This document shows positions 43,289 to 52,014 of a stretch of DNA of 64,000 nt, piece after piece. The position numbers and the translations under genes are program-made. The notes under the pieces are model-generated. The model had not been told where the DNA came from and ran no database searches. It saw only the letters and a list, made by a program, of their open reading frames with translations. Origin of the DNA: Novosphingobium sp. Fuku2-ISO-50 (GTDB lineage Bacteria; Pseudomonadota; Alphaproteobacteria; Sphingomonadales; Sphingomonadaceae); contig NZ_KQ954288.1 of NCBI RefSeq assembly GCF_001519055.1, forward strand, positions 1-64,000, in the 5' to 3' direction. Position 1 is the first letter of the stretch. Each line of letters opens with the position of its first letter.

Positions 43289-45619
43289 ATGAGCAATAAC
43301 AAGCATCGCAAACCGCTCTGGAGAGCAATGCTGCTGGCTGGTATCGCGAGCGTGACCTGGTCTCACAAGGCGTTTGCCGAGGAGCAGCCCCAGCCCAATC
43401 CGAACGCCTCTGCGCCCGCGCACTCGACGGTCGAAACGATCACCGTGACGGCCCGCAAGCGCGAAGAAAAGCTTCAGGAAACTCCGATTTCAATTTCGGC
43501 CTTTTCAGCGAAGGGTCTGGAATCGCGAAACATCACCCAGATTGACCAAATCGCCCAATCAGTCCCGAATCTGACCATAAAAAGTTCTGTTTCCACGTCC
43601 GGAAACAATACATCAGCTTCGTTTTTCATTCGCGGAATCGGCCAAAGCGATTTTCTTCTCAATGTTGATCCCGGCGTGGGTCTGTATGTGGATGGCGTTT
43701 ACGTCCCGCGCTCCATCGGTGGCCTGCTCGACCTGCTGGACCCGGAGCGGATAGAAGTTCTGCGCGGTCCGCAAGGTACGCTGTTTGGCCGCAACACAAT
43801 CGGCGGCGCAATCAGCATCACCTCGCAAAAGCCATCGTCCACCTGGACAGGCTATGGACAGGTCACCACCGGTTCGTACAATCGCCTTGACTTCTCGGCC
43901 CGCGTAAGTGGCCCGATCGCTGAAAACCTGCTCGTGGCCGTATCTGCAGAGCGCCTGAAGGAAGACGGCTACGTAAAGAACATGCTGCCTGGCGGGCCCG
44001 ACGAGGGTGGGCGCAATTCATGGTCGATGCGCGGACAATTGTCCTACACGCCGACGGATCGTCTGTCGATTGACCTCGCCGCGGACTATACACAGCAACG
44101 AGACGAAACGTCGCCAAACGTACTCATCGCTGTCAATCCGAATGCGCTGCTGGTTTCATCCTACAACGCCAAAGTGGGCGGCACCTGTGTAACCGCCGCA
44201 GCCTCGTCCAACCCGGCGTGCTTCTCCTCCTACTATGTGGCGGGCCCTTACAGGACCTACAGTACCTATCTGACCTCGAACCCGGTGTCCGAGGCCTTTG
44301 CCCAGTCCGTGCTTGGAGCGCCGTTTGCGCCGCAATCCAACGCTGACATTTACGGCGTAAGCGGCACCATCGGCTATGATTTTGGCGCTGCCAAACTGAA
44401 GTCGATCACTGCCTTTCGGAGCGTAAATGCAGTCTATCCTCGCGATACAGACCACTCGCCGCTTCAAGTTGAACAAGTGCTCAATCGCTTCATCGACAAG
44501 GAATTTACCCAGGAACTGCAACTGTCGGGCAAGGGTTTCGACGATCGGTTGAAGTGGCTGATCGGGGCATTCTATGACCACGAGACCGGCACCCATCGCG
44601 ACTTTCTGGATGTCGATCTGTTCGTCGCGCTCAGCGGTGGATCTGTCAAAAACGACAGCGTCGCCGTCTATACACAAGAAACGTACGAAATCACCAGCAA
44701 GCTCAGCTTGACGGCGGGCGTCCGCTGGACGGACGATACCAAACGGTTCACACCAGACCAGTATATCGTCCAGGACCTGGGGCTCGGCATTCCTGCCGGA
44801 ACGCCCTTGCTGCCAAATACTCAAGTCGAAACAACGGCGCGAGAATGGACCCCTTACGTAAATCTGTCCTATAAATGGACGCCGGATGTGATGACCTACG
44901 CCAGCTACTCCAAGGGGTACAAGGGCGGCGGCTTCACGCAGCGCGTCTTTCCTCCGCTTCCCGCCACCCCCTCCTTCGCGCCGGAGACCGCCAATGTCTA
45001 CGAAGTGGGTTTCAAATCTGCCGCGTTCGGTCACAGACTTCAGGTGAATGGCGCCGCATTTTACACTGATTACAAAAATCTTCAGGTAAATACTCTTGCA
45101 GGCATTGCTCCAATTACGGAAAATGCCGCCGCAGCCACGATCAAGGGGTTCGAACTCGAAGCGCAGGCCACCCCTGTTGACGGATTGCATCTGGAGGCGA
45201 GCACGGGCTATCTGGATGCGGCCTATAAACATCTGGACCAGGCGGCGATCGACGCTGGTCTTGCCCTCGGCAACAAGCTTGTTGACACGCCGAAATGGAC
45301 TTACGCGCTGTCTGCAAGCTACGATATGCAGTTCAAATGGGGCACTATTTCACCGAGAATTGACTGGTCATACCGTTCATCGGTTGAAAATGACGCGCTC
45401 AATCATATCCTGCTTCATCAGGACGGTTATGGAATACTCAACCTGGCGCTGACGTATCACTCACCGGACAAACTCTGGACTGTGTCGGCCGGCGGACAGA
45501 ACGTCTTGAACAAAGCCTACATCGAATCCGGTTTCTGGGACATGCCTGTTACCGGCATCGTCGAGGCCGCTTACGGCCGCCCAAGCGAATGGTACCTCAA
45601 GATCAAGCGGAAGTTCTAA
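43289..45619 (+). CDS. TonB-dependent receptor
   Basis: A 776-residue outer-membrane receptor. A signal peptide (to ~residue 30, AFAE) precedes the TonB box-like ETITVTARKREEKLQETP, a plug domain (NLTIKSSVSTSGNNTSASFF, VLRGPQGTLFGRNTIGGAIS), and a C-terminal barrel ending in Phe (KRKF). This iron-complex-receptor subfamily is greatly expanded in sphingomonads and often imports aromatic or other organic substrates. It heads the unit with the NTF2-like, Rieske oxygenase and small-protein genes (gaps 60, 73 and 14 bp), so it probably imports the oxygenase substrate. Confidence 0.93.
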   Translation: MSNNKHRKPLWRAMLLAGIASVTWSHKAFAEEQPQPNPNASAPAHSTVETITVTARKREEKLQETPISISAFSAKGLESRNITQIDQIAQSVPNLTIKSSVSTSGNNTSASFFIRGIGQSDFLLNVDPGVGLYVDGVYVPRSIGGLLDLLDPERIEVLRGPQGTLFGRNTIGGAISITSQKPSSTWTGYGQVTTGSYNRLDFSARVSGPIAENLLVAVSAERLKEDGYVKNMLPGGPDEGGRNSWSMRGQLSYTPTDRLSIDLAADYTQQRDETSPNVLIAVNPNALLVSSYNAKVGGTCVTAAASSNPACFSSYYVAGPYRTYSTYLTSNPVSEAFAQSVLGAPFAPQSNADIYGVSGTIGYDFGAAKLKSITAFRSVNAVYPRDTDHSPLQVEQVLNRFIDKEFTQELQLSGKGFDDRLKWLIGAFYDHETGTHRDFLDVDLFVALSGGSVKNDSVAVYTQETYEITSKLSLTAGVRWTDDTKRFTPDQYIVQDLGLGIPAGTPLLPNTQVETTAREWTPYVNLSYKWTPDVMTYASYSKGYKGGGFTQRVFPPLPATPSFAPETANVYEVGFKSAAFGHRLQVNGAAFYTDYKNLQVNTLAGIAPITENAAAATIKGFELEAQATPVDGLHLEASTGYLDAAYKHLDQAAIDAGLALGNKLVDTPKWTYALSASYDMQFKWGTISPRIDWSYRSSVENDALNHILLHQDGYGILNLALTYHSPDKLWTVSAGGQNVLNKAYIESGFWDMPVTGIVEAAYGRPSEWYLKIKRKF

Positions 45620-45679
45620 CCCGAATTGCGCGGCCGGAGCATGTCTTCGGTCGCGCATGGATTTGAGGATGCGCACACA

Positions 45680-46159
45680 ATGATCGATTCCAATCGACTG
45701 GCGCGACTTGAGGCACGCTTTGCCATCAACGATCTCGTCACTGACCTGGCGCTGGCTTTTGACGCCGGACCATCGAGAGATTTGCTTATCCCCCTATTTA
45801 CGGACGATGCAGTTTTTGTAATTGACCAATTTGACAAACTTATCGGAGGAAAGGAAATAGCCATCGGCGTTTCCGCCAATTCCGGTCGCGGATTCAAGTG
45901 GGGATTACACTACTTTCTCCCCCCAAAAACGACGTTGAACGAAAATGCAACGTCGGCCGATGCGACATTTTATTTTTGGGGAATTACGACTTCGGTTCGC
46001 GATCGAGCCTATTGGATCGGTGCGCACTATACCTCACACGTTCTCCGCGATCCCGATAGTGAGAGATGGCAGTTCAAATATCTTGAGCTTCATGCTGAAG
46101 TTATTTCTCATTATGCCCAAGGATGGACTAAAAAGCCCGCCAGTTTTGACGACGTATAG
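45680..46159 (+). CDS. NTF2/SnoaL-like protein (candidate oxygenase small subunit)
   Basis: A 159-residue NTF2-fold protein: the N-terminal helix LARLEARFAINDLVTDLALA and the FTDDAVFVID strand are typical of SnoaL_4-like proteins. The same fold forms the beta subunit of ring-hydroxylating dioxygenases, and this gene immediately precedes the Rieske alpha subunit. It could therefore be the beta subunit or a separate isomerase/hydrolase. The ATG at 45680 gives the usual family N-terminus; an ATG at 45641 is possible. Confidence 0.72.
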   Translation: MIDSNRLARLEARFAINDLVTDLALAFDAGPSRDLLIPLFTDDAVFVIDQFDKLIGGKEIAIGVSANSGRGFKWGLHYFLPPKTTLNENATSADATFYFWGITTSVRDRAYWIGAHYTSHVLRDPDSERWQFKYLELHAEVISHYAQGWTKKPASFDDV

Positions 46160-46232
46160 ATTATGGTGATATTGGTTAATATCAATGCCAAATTACCACT
46201 TTCATATCGCATCCAATACATTGAGGTTTCCT

Positions 46233-47486
46233 ATGATAACGAATGACACCGGCGACAGCATCTCCGAACAAAAATCCGCTTCACCGAGGATTTCATCGAC
46301 GCAAGAACTGCGCGATCGCTTCGGCGTTGCGCCCGTGTCAACCGAATCGATTTGCAATCCCGCAATTTATGATCTTGAGAAAGAGAAGATCTTCCGCAAG
46401 ACCTGGCTCAAGGTTGCCACAACGTGGGAGATTCCTGAAATCGGCGATTGCAAAGTCAAGGATCTTCCAGTTCTTGATACATCACTCGTGATAACACGAG
46501 GTCGCGACGGAAAAATCCGCGCATTTCATAATGTATGCACACATCGCGGAAACAAGATCATACCGGAAACCGACACCGAGACTTATGTTCGGGCGCGCGC
46601 CAACGTGCTCACCTGCCGCTTTCATGGCTGGGTGTTTTCCACGGACGGAACCCTGAAATCCGTACCGGCGCAGGATCACTTCGGCGAACTGGACACCGCC
46701 TGTGCGCGGCTCAGGGAGGTTGCCTGCGATGTATGGCAGGATTTCGTCTTCATAAACATGGAGCCCGAACCAAGTCAGACACTCGCCGATTACCTCGACG
46801 GACTAAGCGTGGTGTTTGGCGGCTATCCCTATGCGGAATCGACCCAGGCCTATCGCTACAGCACCGTGCTGGACTGCAACTGGAAGGTGGCCCTCTATGC
46901 CTTCAGCGAAGGCTATCACGTGCCGACCATCCATGCAGGTTCACTGCCGGGGTTTCGTGGGGCCGATCACGCAGAGTTCAAGGTCATGTCGCCGCACGCC
47001 TCGTCGACGATCTTTGCGGGGGGAATGGACACCACGCCTGCGACAAGCGCCTTTGCGGCCGTATTGCACGGTTCGGCCGCACACCGTCCCAGGCCGGATC
47101 AACTACCAAAAGCGATCAATCCAACAGGCAGGCCCGATTTTCAGTTCGAACTGCCGACCATCTTTCCCAACCTGATCATTCACCTTGGCGCCGGCTGCGG
47201 CTATCCGGGGCTGAGCTTTTTCACGCACCAGTTCTGGCCGATGGCGCACGGAAAAACCCTGTGGGAGGGGACCAATTATTTCCGCCCGCCCGCCACTGCG
47301 GCCGAAAAGGCGGCGCAGATCCACGTGAGCGCGCTGCATCGGAATGCCTGGCTCGAAGACACCGCCACCATGGAAGACACTTTCAAAGGTTTGATGTCAG
47401 GGGCGATCACCGAAATGCAGCTCATGGATCAGGAATTTCTGATCCGCCACATATCTCAAAATATTGATAAATATATCAACGCTTGA
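46233..47486 (+). CDS. Rieske non-haem iron oxygenase, alpha subunit (module 1)
   Basis: A 417-residue catalytic subunit. The Rieske [2Fe-2S] ligands are CTHRGN and CRFHGW (residues ~100-145), and the mononuclear iron site is EGYHVPTIHAG with a downstream acidic ligand. It should insert oxygen into an aromatic ring or side chain in the cytoplasm. GAGG precedes the ATG at 46233. No reductase or ferredoxin is in this module; the Rieske ferredoxin at 50773 could serve it. The flanking sequence is less GC-rich than the chromosome average, suggesting acquisition. Confidence 0.9.
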   Translation: MITNDTGDSISEQKSASPRISSTQELRDRFGVAPVSTESICNPAIYDLEKEKIFRKTWLKVATTWEIPEIGDCKVKDLPVLDTSLVITRGRDGKIRAFHNVCTHRGNKIIPETDTETYVRARANVLTCRFHGWVFSTDGTLKSVPAQDHFGELDTACARLREVACDVWQDFVFINMEPEPSQTLADYLDGLSVVFGGYPYAESTQAYRYSTVLDCNWKVALYAFSEGYHVPTIHAGSLPGFRGADHAEFKVMSPHASSTIFAGGMDTTPATSAFAAVLHGSAAHRPRPDQLPKAINPTGRPDFQFELPTIFPNLIIHLGAGCGYPGLSFFTHQFWPMAHGKTLWEGTNYFRPPATAAEKAAQIHVSALHRNAWLEDTATMEDTFKGLMSGAITEMQLMDQEFLIRHISQNIDKYINA

Positions 47487-47500
47487 GGATGCTGACTATC

Positions 47501-47854
47501 ATGGACAAAACTTCATCCGATGCGATTACTTCGCGATTCAGCGATCTTTCCCCATTGTTGGAAAAGTGGGCATTTCCAGCCGAAAATCAGCGTAGTGCGG
47601 TTCGCTGGGGGGCAAGCGCTTCAGAATTTGAAGAATTCTATTCCAAAATGATGCCCAGACTGGGCGAATTTCTGGAACTTCTGTCTCACAATCCGCCGAA
47701 CAAGTTGCCGCCTGAATTGCACGGGATTTATCAGTTGGTCTGCGCATTTGCCGAGGCTGCACCTCACCACGAGCTGTACAAGGGAAGCGCGGAAGTCCCC
47801 CATAGCTTCGACCCTCGCCGCTTTCGGGCGTTACATGGCAACGACCCGAGCTGA
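47501..47854 (+). CDS. small oxygenase-associated protein, copy 1 (117 aa)
   Basis: A small soluble protein of no family I recognise. It is clearly homologous to the protein at 51618-51992: both share a W-x-x-P segment, an EFY motif, LP-x-x-x-x-GIY, AE-x-APH-x-E-x-YKG, and an RF-x-A-x-HG ending (here RFRALHGND). Each copy is directly downstream of a Rieske alpha subunit, so it probably assists that enzyme (assembly factor, extra subunit or regulator). The ATG at 47501 is chosen; TTG and ATG starts just upstream are less well spaced. Confidence 0.72.
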   Translation: MDKTSSDAITSRFSDLSPLLEKWAFPAENQRSAVRWGASASEFEEFYSKMMPRLGEFLELLSHNPPNKLPPELHGIYQLVCAFAEAAPHHELYKGSAEVPHSFDPRRFRALHGNDPS

Positions 47855-47992
47855 CGTGCCGACGCCCCCTGGTCCTTGATAGCAACCGCAGTCCCTGGGC
47901 CGGCTCGCCTTCCAGCGTTCCGGCCTCATCGTCGGCGGCCTCGCGGATAATACCAAAAACGGCAGTATATAGACGGCCTGATTCAGTGGATA

Positions 47993-49021
47993 CTATTTCG
48001 ATCCGGTACGTTTCAGTGTAGCAGATGGAAGCTCTCCGAACCGCTCACTATAGTCCTTGGCGAATTTTGAAAGATGGGTGAAACCGCAGTCAAGCGCGAC
48101 CTCGGTGACCGAAAGCTCGGCGTCCGCACCAGCCTGCAATTGGCGATGCGCCAGGGAAAGCCGGCGGTTTTTCAGATAGTTCATCGGCGTCGTATCACGA
48201 AAACGACGAAACCCGGCATGGAGCGAACGTGCCGAAATCCCCGAAACGCTGATCATTTCATCCAGCGTGATGGGATCGCGCACGTGCTCGTTGATAAACT
48301 CCTCGACCCTGCGCACATAATAGGGCGCGGGCGTGGATGCAGGGGCATCAAATAGATCGGTGTGGTTGTGCGGAACCGCGGCAAGCAGCAAACGCTGCAA
48401 GGTTTGCTCGATCGCGCTTGCGGCACGCGAATGACCGAAAGCCGACGAACCGTTATCAAGGTCATCGCAAATCATGCGAATGAGTTGCGCAAAAGCTACC
48501 GCGGCCCCCTTCATGGGCACGGGTTGGGCCGCGAAATGCAATTTGCCCGGCCGAAATCCGAGCTCTTGCGACAAGACTGCCTCAACCGCCGCCTTCGGCA
48601 TCTTGACCGTGAAATGCTTGTACCCCTCACCGAAAACCTGGCGAATGCGCGCCTCCGGGTCCAGAACACAAAAGAATCCCGGCAGCAGCTCAAACGTCTT
48701 ATCTTGATGTGTTATTTGAGCAGACCCGGCAAGCGTGACCTGGATAAGGTAAAGCGCCTCCATCGGAGGGATGTTGACAACCACGCGTCCATACGGATTG
48801 CCGTAGTCAGTGGCATTGAAGGTCACCGAATTAAGAGAGGCCTGATGGTGCCGAAAGGCGATGGGGGGATTGCCGCCCTCGATCCGCAAGTCATGGGGGC
48901 AAAACATCTTGCACATGTGATGATGCACTTCATCGATGTCCCGGGTCACCAAACGAGCCATGCGCGGCAGCGGCATGCCAGTACCATCCCATTGGCGGTT
49001 CGTCTGAGCGTACATCAACAT
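47993..49021 (-). CDS. AraC-family transcriptional regulator
   Basis: A 342-residue regulator. An N-terminal cupin-like domain (about residues 40-220, AraC-binding-like, VTLAGSAQITHQDKTFELL) is followed by two helix-turn-helix motifs: DEMISVSGISARSLHAGF and SVTEVALDCGFTHLSKFAKD. It is convergent with the module 1 oxygenase genes and probably activates the TonB-receptor/oxygenase unit in response to its substrate (inference). Confidence 0.87.
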   Translation of the reverse strand: MLMYAQTNRQWDGTGMPLPRMARLVTRDIDEVHHHMCKMFCPHDLRIEGGNPPIAFRHHQASLNSVTFNATDYGNPYGRVVVNIPPMEALYLIQVTLAGSAQITHQDKTFELLPGFFCVLDPEARIRQVFGEGYKHFTVKMPKAAVEAVLSQELGFRPGKLHFAAQPVPMKGAAVAFAQLIRMICDDLDNGSSAFGHSRAASAIEQTLQRLLLAAVPHNHTDLFDAPASTPAPYYVRRVEEFINEHVRDPITLDEMISVSGISARSLHAGFRRFRDTTPMNYLKNRRLSLAHRQLQAGADAELSVTEVALDCGFTHLSKFAKDYSERFGELPSATLKRTGSK

Positions 49022-49542
49022 CGCGCTTCCCCATTCGATTTGTTCTTATCTTGACTTATCACCTTGTGAGAAATCAGCCGCCAAGCAGTCAGATATCCGC
49101 TGCGTCACGGCGCCCCGCTTGCGCTTTTGGACAGCGAAGGAGAGAAACCACGCGCAGCAGTGCCTCGCTCCGCCATCGATACCGTACCGGGAATGCCCCT
49201 CTCATACTGCCGTGTCACCAACCTCTCTTGCGCGAAAAAGCGGGCTGCCCCTAGTGGATTTTCCGTTTTTGACATTTGCGCACCACCTAGCCGAGAGCGG
49301 TAGCAAATGTCAGAATCGGACCACTGGCATCGAGCCCCGATTTGCGCGGGAAAATGAACGGGGCCGATTCAAATAGGCCTCAATTATCCCGTGATGTCCA
49401 ATACCCTTCCTTCAATTAATTAGACCTCAGAGGTATTGCAATCGGCTTTCAGCCTTGCGCCCGAGCGAACCACACCGGCCCCGGCGGAAGACCGTTCACC
49501 ATTTCCCGGTCCGGCCATGCGCGCAATATGGCGATGGGTTGG
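49022..49542. other. 521-bp intergenic region with one palindromic repeat
   Basis: It holds the upstream region of the AraC gene, the repeat at 49251-49326, and about 200 bp of sequence before the LysR stop in which I see no gene. A short ORF here has no recognisable feature. Confidence 0.5.
49251..49326. repeat. modular palindromic repeat, copy 2
   Basis: The left arm is the full AT-rich type (CTAGTGGATTTTCCGTTTTT), the right arm the TCCGATTC type, and the core (GCACCACCTAGCCGAGAGCG) is like that at 55981. Confidence 0.8.
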
Positions 49543-50442
49543 TCATGCGCGCGCACCGCCGGCATGGAGTTCACAACTGATCCCGATCAGCGCTTCCAAT
49601 TCTCCAGAGATATCTCCTGCACGATGAATCATCATGATGGGCGAAAGCGCGCCCCGCTCGGCGATGGGCAAGTAACACACGTCATCACGACGCAAGCGCT
49701 GCACCGATTCAGGAACGATGCTCAGACCGGCATGGGCCGCAACGAGTCCGATGGCGGTCTGCAATTCGCGCACTTCGGTCAGCGGGCCTGGCACAAGCCC
49801 CAGGTCATGAAACACACTCAGAATATGATCCGCGTAGCTCGGCCGAGCCGGACGAGGATAGACAATCAGCGATTCCGACAGAAAATCCACAAGGCGCAAA
49901 GGCCGCCCCACCCTGGTAAGCGCATGTCCCGCCGGAACGACCGCGACGAGAGGCTCTTCGGCCAGAACAATGCGCCGGATGGCCTGATCTTCGATGCGCA
50001 GTCGGCCAAACCCGACATCAATTCGCCCTTCTTTGAGCGCGGCGATCTGCTCGACCGTCGAGCATTCCAGAAGCGACACATCGACATGGCTGGCACAGGC
50101 GCGAAAGCGGCGAATGACCGCAGGCAGATGCCCATAAAGCGTCGAACCGACGAAGCCGATGACGAAGCGCCGCCGCCCCGCGCCGGCCATCTGACTCATC
50201 AACGCCTGCAACTGATCGAGCCCCGCAAGGACGTTCGTCGCATGTTCGTAAAACAGGCGCCCCACCTCGGTCAGCTTGAGCGGACGCGAAGTACGATCGA
50301 ACAGTTCGGAACCCACATTGTCTTCAAGCTGGCGGATCTGCCGACTAAGGGGCGGCTGGGCGATGTTGAGCAGTTCGGCTGCGCGGGTGAAGTTGCGTTC
50401 GTTGGCAACCGCAATGAAATAACGAAGGTGCCGTAGTTCCAT
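49543..50442 (-). CDS. LysR-family regulator (CatR/CatM-like)
   Basis: A 299-residue LysR regulator. The N-terminal winged HTH is MELRHLRYFIAVANERNFTR followed by AAELLNIAQPPLSRQIRQLE. The effector domain starts near residue 90 (RRFVIGFVGSTLYGHLPAVI). CatR/CatM/BenM regulators respond to cis,cis-muconate and are divergent from catB; here the divergent gene is only a truncated catB start, while intact catB is 8 kb away. A dyad just upstream of this gene is shared with the intact catB promoter, so it probably controls that gene in trans. Confidence 0.85.
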   Translation of the reverse strand: MELRHLRYFIAVANERNFTRAAELLNIAQPPLSRQIRQLEDNVGSELFDRTSRPLKLTEVGRLFYEHATNVLAGLDQLQALMSQMAGAGRRRFVIGFVGSTLYGHLPAVIRRFRACASHVDVSLLECSTVEQIAALKEGRIDVGFGRLRIEDQAIRRIVLAEEPLVAVVPAGHALTRVGRPLRLVDFLSESLIVYPRPARPSYADHILSVFHDLGLVPGPLTEVRELQTAIGLVAAHAGLSIVPESVQRLRRDDVCYLPIAERGALSPIMMIHRAGDISGELEALIGISCELHAGGARA

Positions 50443-50445
50443 AAA

Positions 50446-50461
50446 TTACCTGCAGAGTATG
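50446..50461. promoter_or_regulatory. candidate LysR (CatR-like) binding dyad
   Basis: TTACCTGCAGAGTATG sits 4 bp upstream of the LysR start. It matches 13 of 15 positions (TACCTKCAGRGTATG) of the dyad at 58677-58693, which overlaps the other LysR-gene start upstream of catB. Confidence 0.5.
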
Positions 50462-50543
50462 ACGTTATCCCAACGCAATCCCTCGCGCTTGGCGTCGTAG
50501 ACCACAGAATTCTGCCACATTCAACAAACGCGGCTGAGGCTGC

Positions 50544-50627
50544 ATGCCCAAAGCGATCGCAAAAATCGATACCCTGGACGTCGATCTGCCGACAATCCGC
50601 CTGCATGTCGTCGCGATTGAGGCCATT
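50544..50627 (+). pseudogene. 5' remnant of a catB (muconate cycloisomerase) gene
   Basis: The frame opens MPKAIAKIDTLDVDLPTIRL then HVVAIEAI, matching MALLAKIDTFIIDLPTIRPH and HVLAM at the start of the intact catB at 58590. Homology stops after ~28 codons. It is divergent from the LysR gene in the classic catR-catB arrangement, so it is what remains of a former catB. Confidence 0.6.
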
Positions 50628-50772
50628 ACGCCGAACGCCGACCGGACAGCCCTTCCACGGATGCACATAATCACAAGCCATTCCCCGAATTTTCGCAGAA
50701 TCCAGCAAATCCGATTACATGAATTTTATAAAAATCAGCGCTTTCTTGAGGGTTCGGCGTCTTTCACGGGCG

Positions 50773-51093
50773 TCAATCGTGATCGGCCCGGCGTTCGATC
50801 CGGAGCTCTCCATTCGCGATGGTGACGGCATACGCAGCGATCGGTTCCGAGCACGGCGCTGCGCGGGGCTCTCCGCTCCTGATGCAAAACGAGCCCATGT
50901 GATAGGGGCAAACAACGGCACCGTCCTCGACATAGCCATCAGCAAGCGATGCCTCACCGTGCGAACACAGGTCATCTGTACAATAGAATGCCCCTTCCCA
51001 GTGATAGACGGCAACCACGTGGCCGTCAGACAGTTCGACCCGCAGCGGCTCGTCTGCGGGAACGTCTTCAATCTTGCAAAGCGTAAACAGCAC
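50773..51093 (-). CDS. Rieske-type ferredoxin of an aromatic oxygenase
   Basis: A 106-residue [2Fe-2S] ferredoxin. Ligands are CSHGEASL and CPYHMGSF, separated by the usual spacing. It carries electrons from a reductase to the oxygenase alpha subunit. It is the last gene of the minus-strand module 2 unit, 9 bp after the NTF2-like gene. No ferredoxin reductase gene is present in the window. Confidence 0.9.
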   Translation of the reverse strand: MLFTLCKIEDVPADEPLRVELSDGHVVAVYHWEGAFYCTDDLCSHGEASLADGYVEDGAVVCPYHMGSFCIRSGEPRAAPCSEPIAAYAVTIANGELRIERRADHD

Positions 51094-51102
51094 GGTTCTT
51101 TC

Positions 51103-51618
51103 TCAATTCATAGTCAAAGGCACGGGCGCGTCGGGAGTGCCGCCTGCCTTGCCTGTCCATGGGACACTATTCGGGCTGGCCAGTCGGGCTTCGAGCTTCA
51201 CACGGTCGAACAGCCAGGTGCCGTCGTGAAGACTCAGGCGACTGTCATACCAGCCACCATACCAAGTATCGGCAGTTGTGCCGTCTTGCCGCTTCATCGT
51301 GCACAGTTCCCAGAGATACCAACGGCACGTTGCGGATTGCACGGAATCATCCACGACGATGTGCGGCGAAACCATGTAATGCAAAGACCAGGTGACAAAA
51401 TCTCCGGCAAGCGCGGCCAACCCGTCGGCTATCGCAGCCCGACCCACGAGCCTTGCGATCCCCTCCGCTTCCCAGACGGCATCAGCGCTGAACAGCGGCC
51501 CAAGGATCTCCGGATCGTTCTTGCGATCCGCGCCGACCGCATACCTTGCGATCAACTGCCGAATGGCTTCGGCCGCCTCCAGCCGCTGCAAACGCAGCTC
51601 GATCGAGCCGATCACCAT
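51103..51618 (-). CDS. NTF2/SnoaL-like protein (module 2, candidate beta subunit)
   Basis: A 171-residue NTF2-fold protein (IELRLQRLEAAEAIRQLIAR, LFSADAVWEAEG, SATCRWYLWELCTM). It is the counterpart of the protein at 45680. Its ATG overlaps the stop of the small-protein gene (ATGA). It is either a beta subunit or a stand-alone SnoaL-like enzyme. Confidence 0.75.
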   Translation of the reverse strand: MVIGSIELRLQRLEAAEAIRQLIARYAVGADRKNDPEILGPLFSADAVWEAEGIARLVGRAAIADGLAALAGDFVTWSLHYMVSPHIVVDDSVQSATCRWYLWELCTMKRQDGTTADTWYGGWYDSRLSLHDGTWLFDRVKLEARLASPNSVPWTGKAGGTPDAPVPLTMN

Positions 51619-51992
51619 CAACGCGGGCCGTTGGGGGGTAAAGCCTGCCAGGTTTCGTCCGCACCGTGGACAGCAAGAAAGCGCGCTTCCTCAAAGGCGT
51701 ATGGCACGCCCACCGCGCCTTTATAAAATTCGATGTGCGGCGCGATCTCGGCCATAGACAAGGCGATGTCATAAATCCCCCGATGGCTTTCGGGAAGCGT
51801 TCCGAGCTCATACTTGTCGCATTCATCGAGAATTTTCTCGAGATACGGCAGGACTTCGTCGTAGAATTCGCTCAGTTCCGCGCTGGTGGCCTCTCGGCGT
51901 GCCTTCGCGCGTTGGTCCGTGGTCGGCAAAGACCACTTGGAATACTTCGCCAGATTTTCGAACCCCGGAGGAACGGTAGCATCTTTTTGCAT
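51618..51992 (-). CDS. small oxygenase-associated protein, copy 2 (124 aa)
   Basis: A homologue of the protein at 47501. Shared features include YSKWSLPTTDQRAKARREAT aligned with KWAFPAENQRSAVRWGAS, SEFYDEVLPYLEKIL, LPESHRGIYDIA, MAEIAPHIEFYKGAVGVPYAF and ARFLAVHGAD. No cofactor motif is visible. It lies between the Rieske alpha and NTF2-like genes (22-bp gap upstream and 1-bp overlap downstream). No known family comes to mind. Confidence 0.75.
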   Translation of the reverse strand: MQKDATVPPGFENLAKYSKWSLPTTDQRAKARREATSAELSEFYDEVLPYLEKILDECDKYELGTLPESHRGIYDIALSMAEIAPHIEFYKGAVGVPYAFEEARFLAVHGADETWQALPPNGPR

Positions 51993-52014
51993 GATATAAA
52001 TCTCCCTCCCGCGC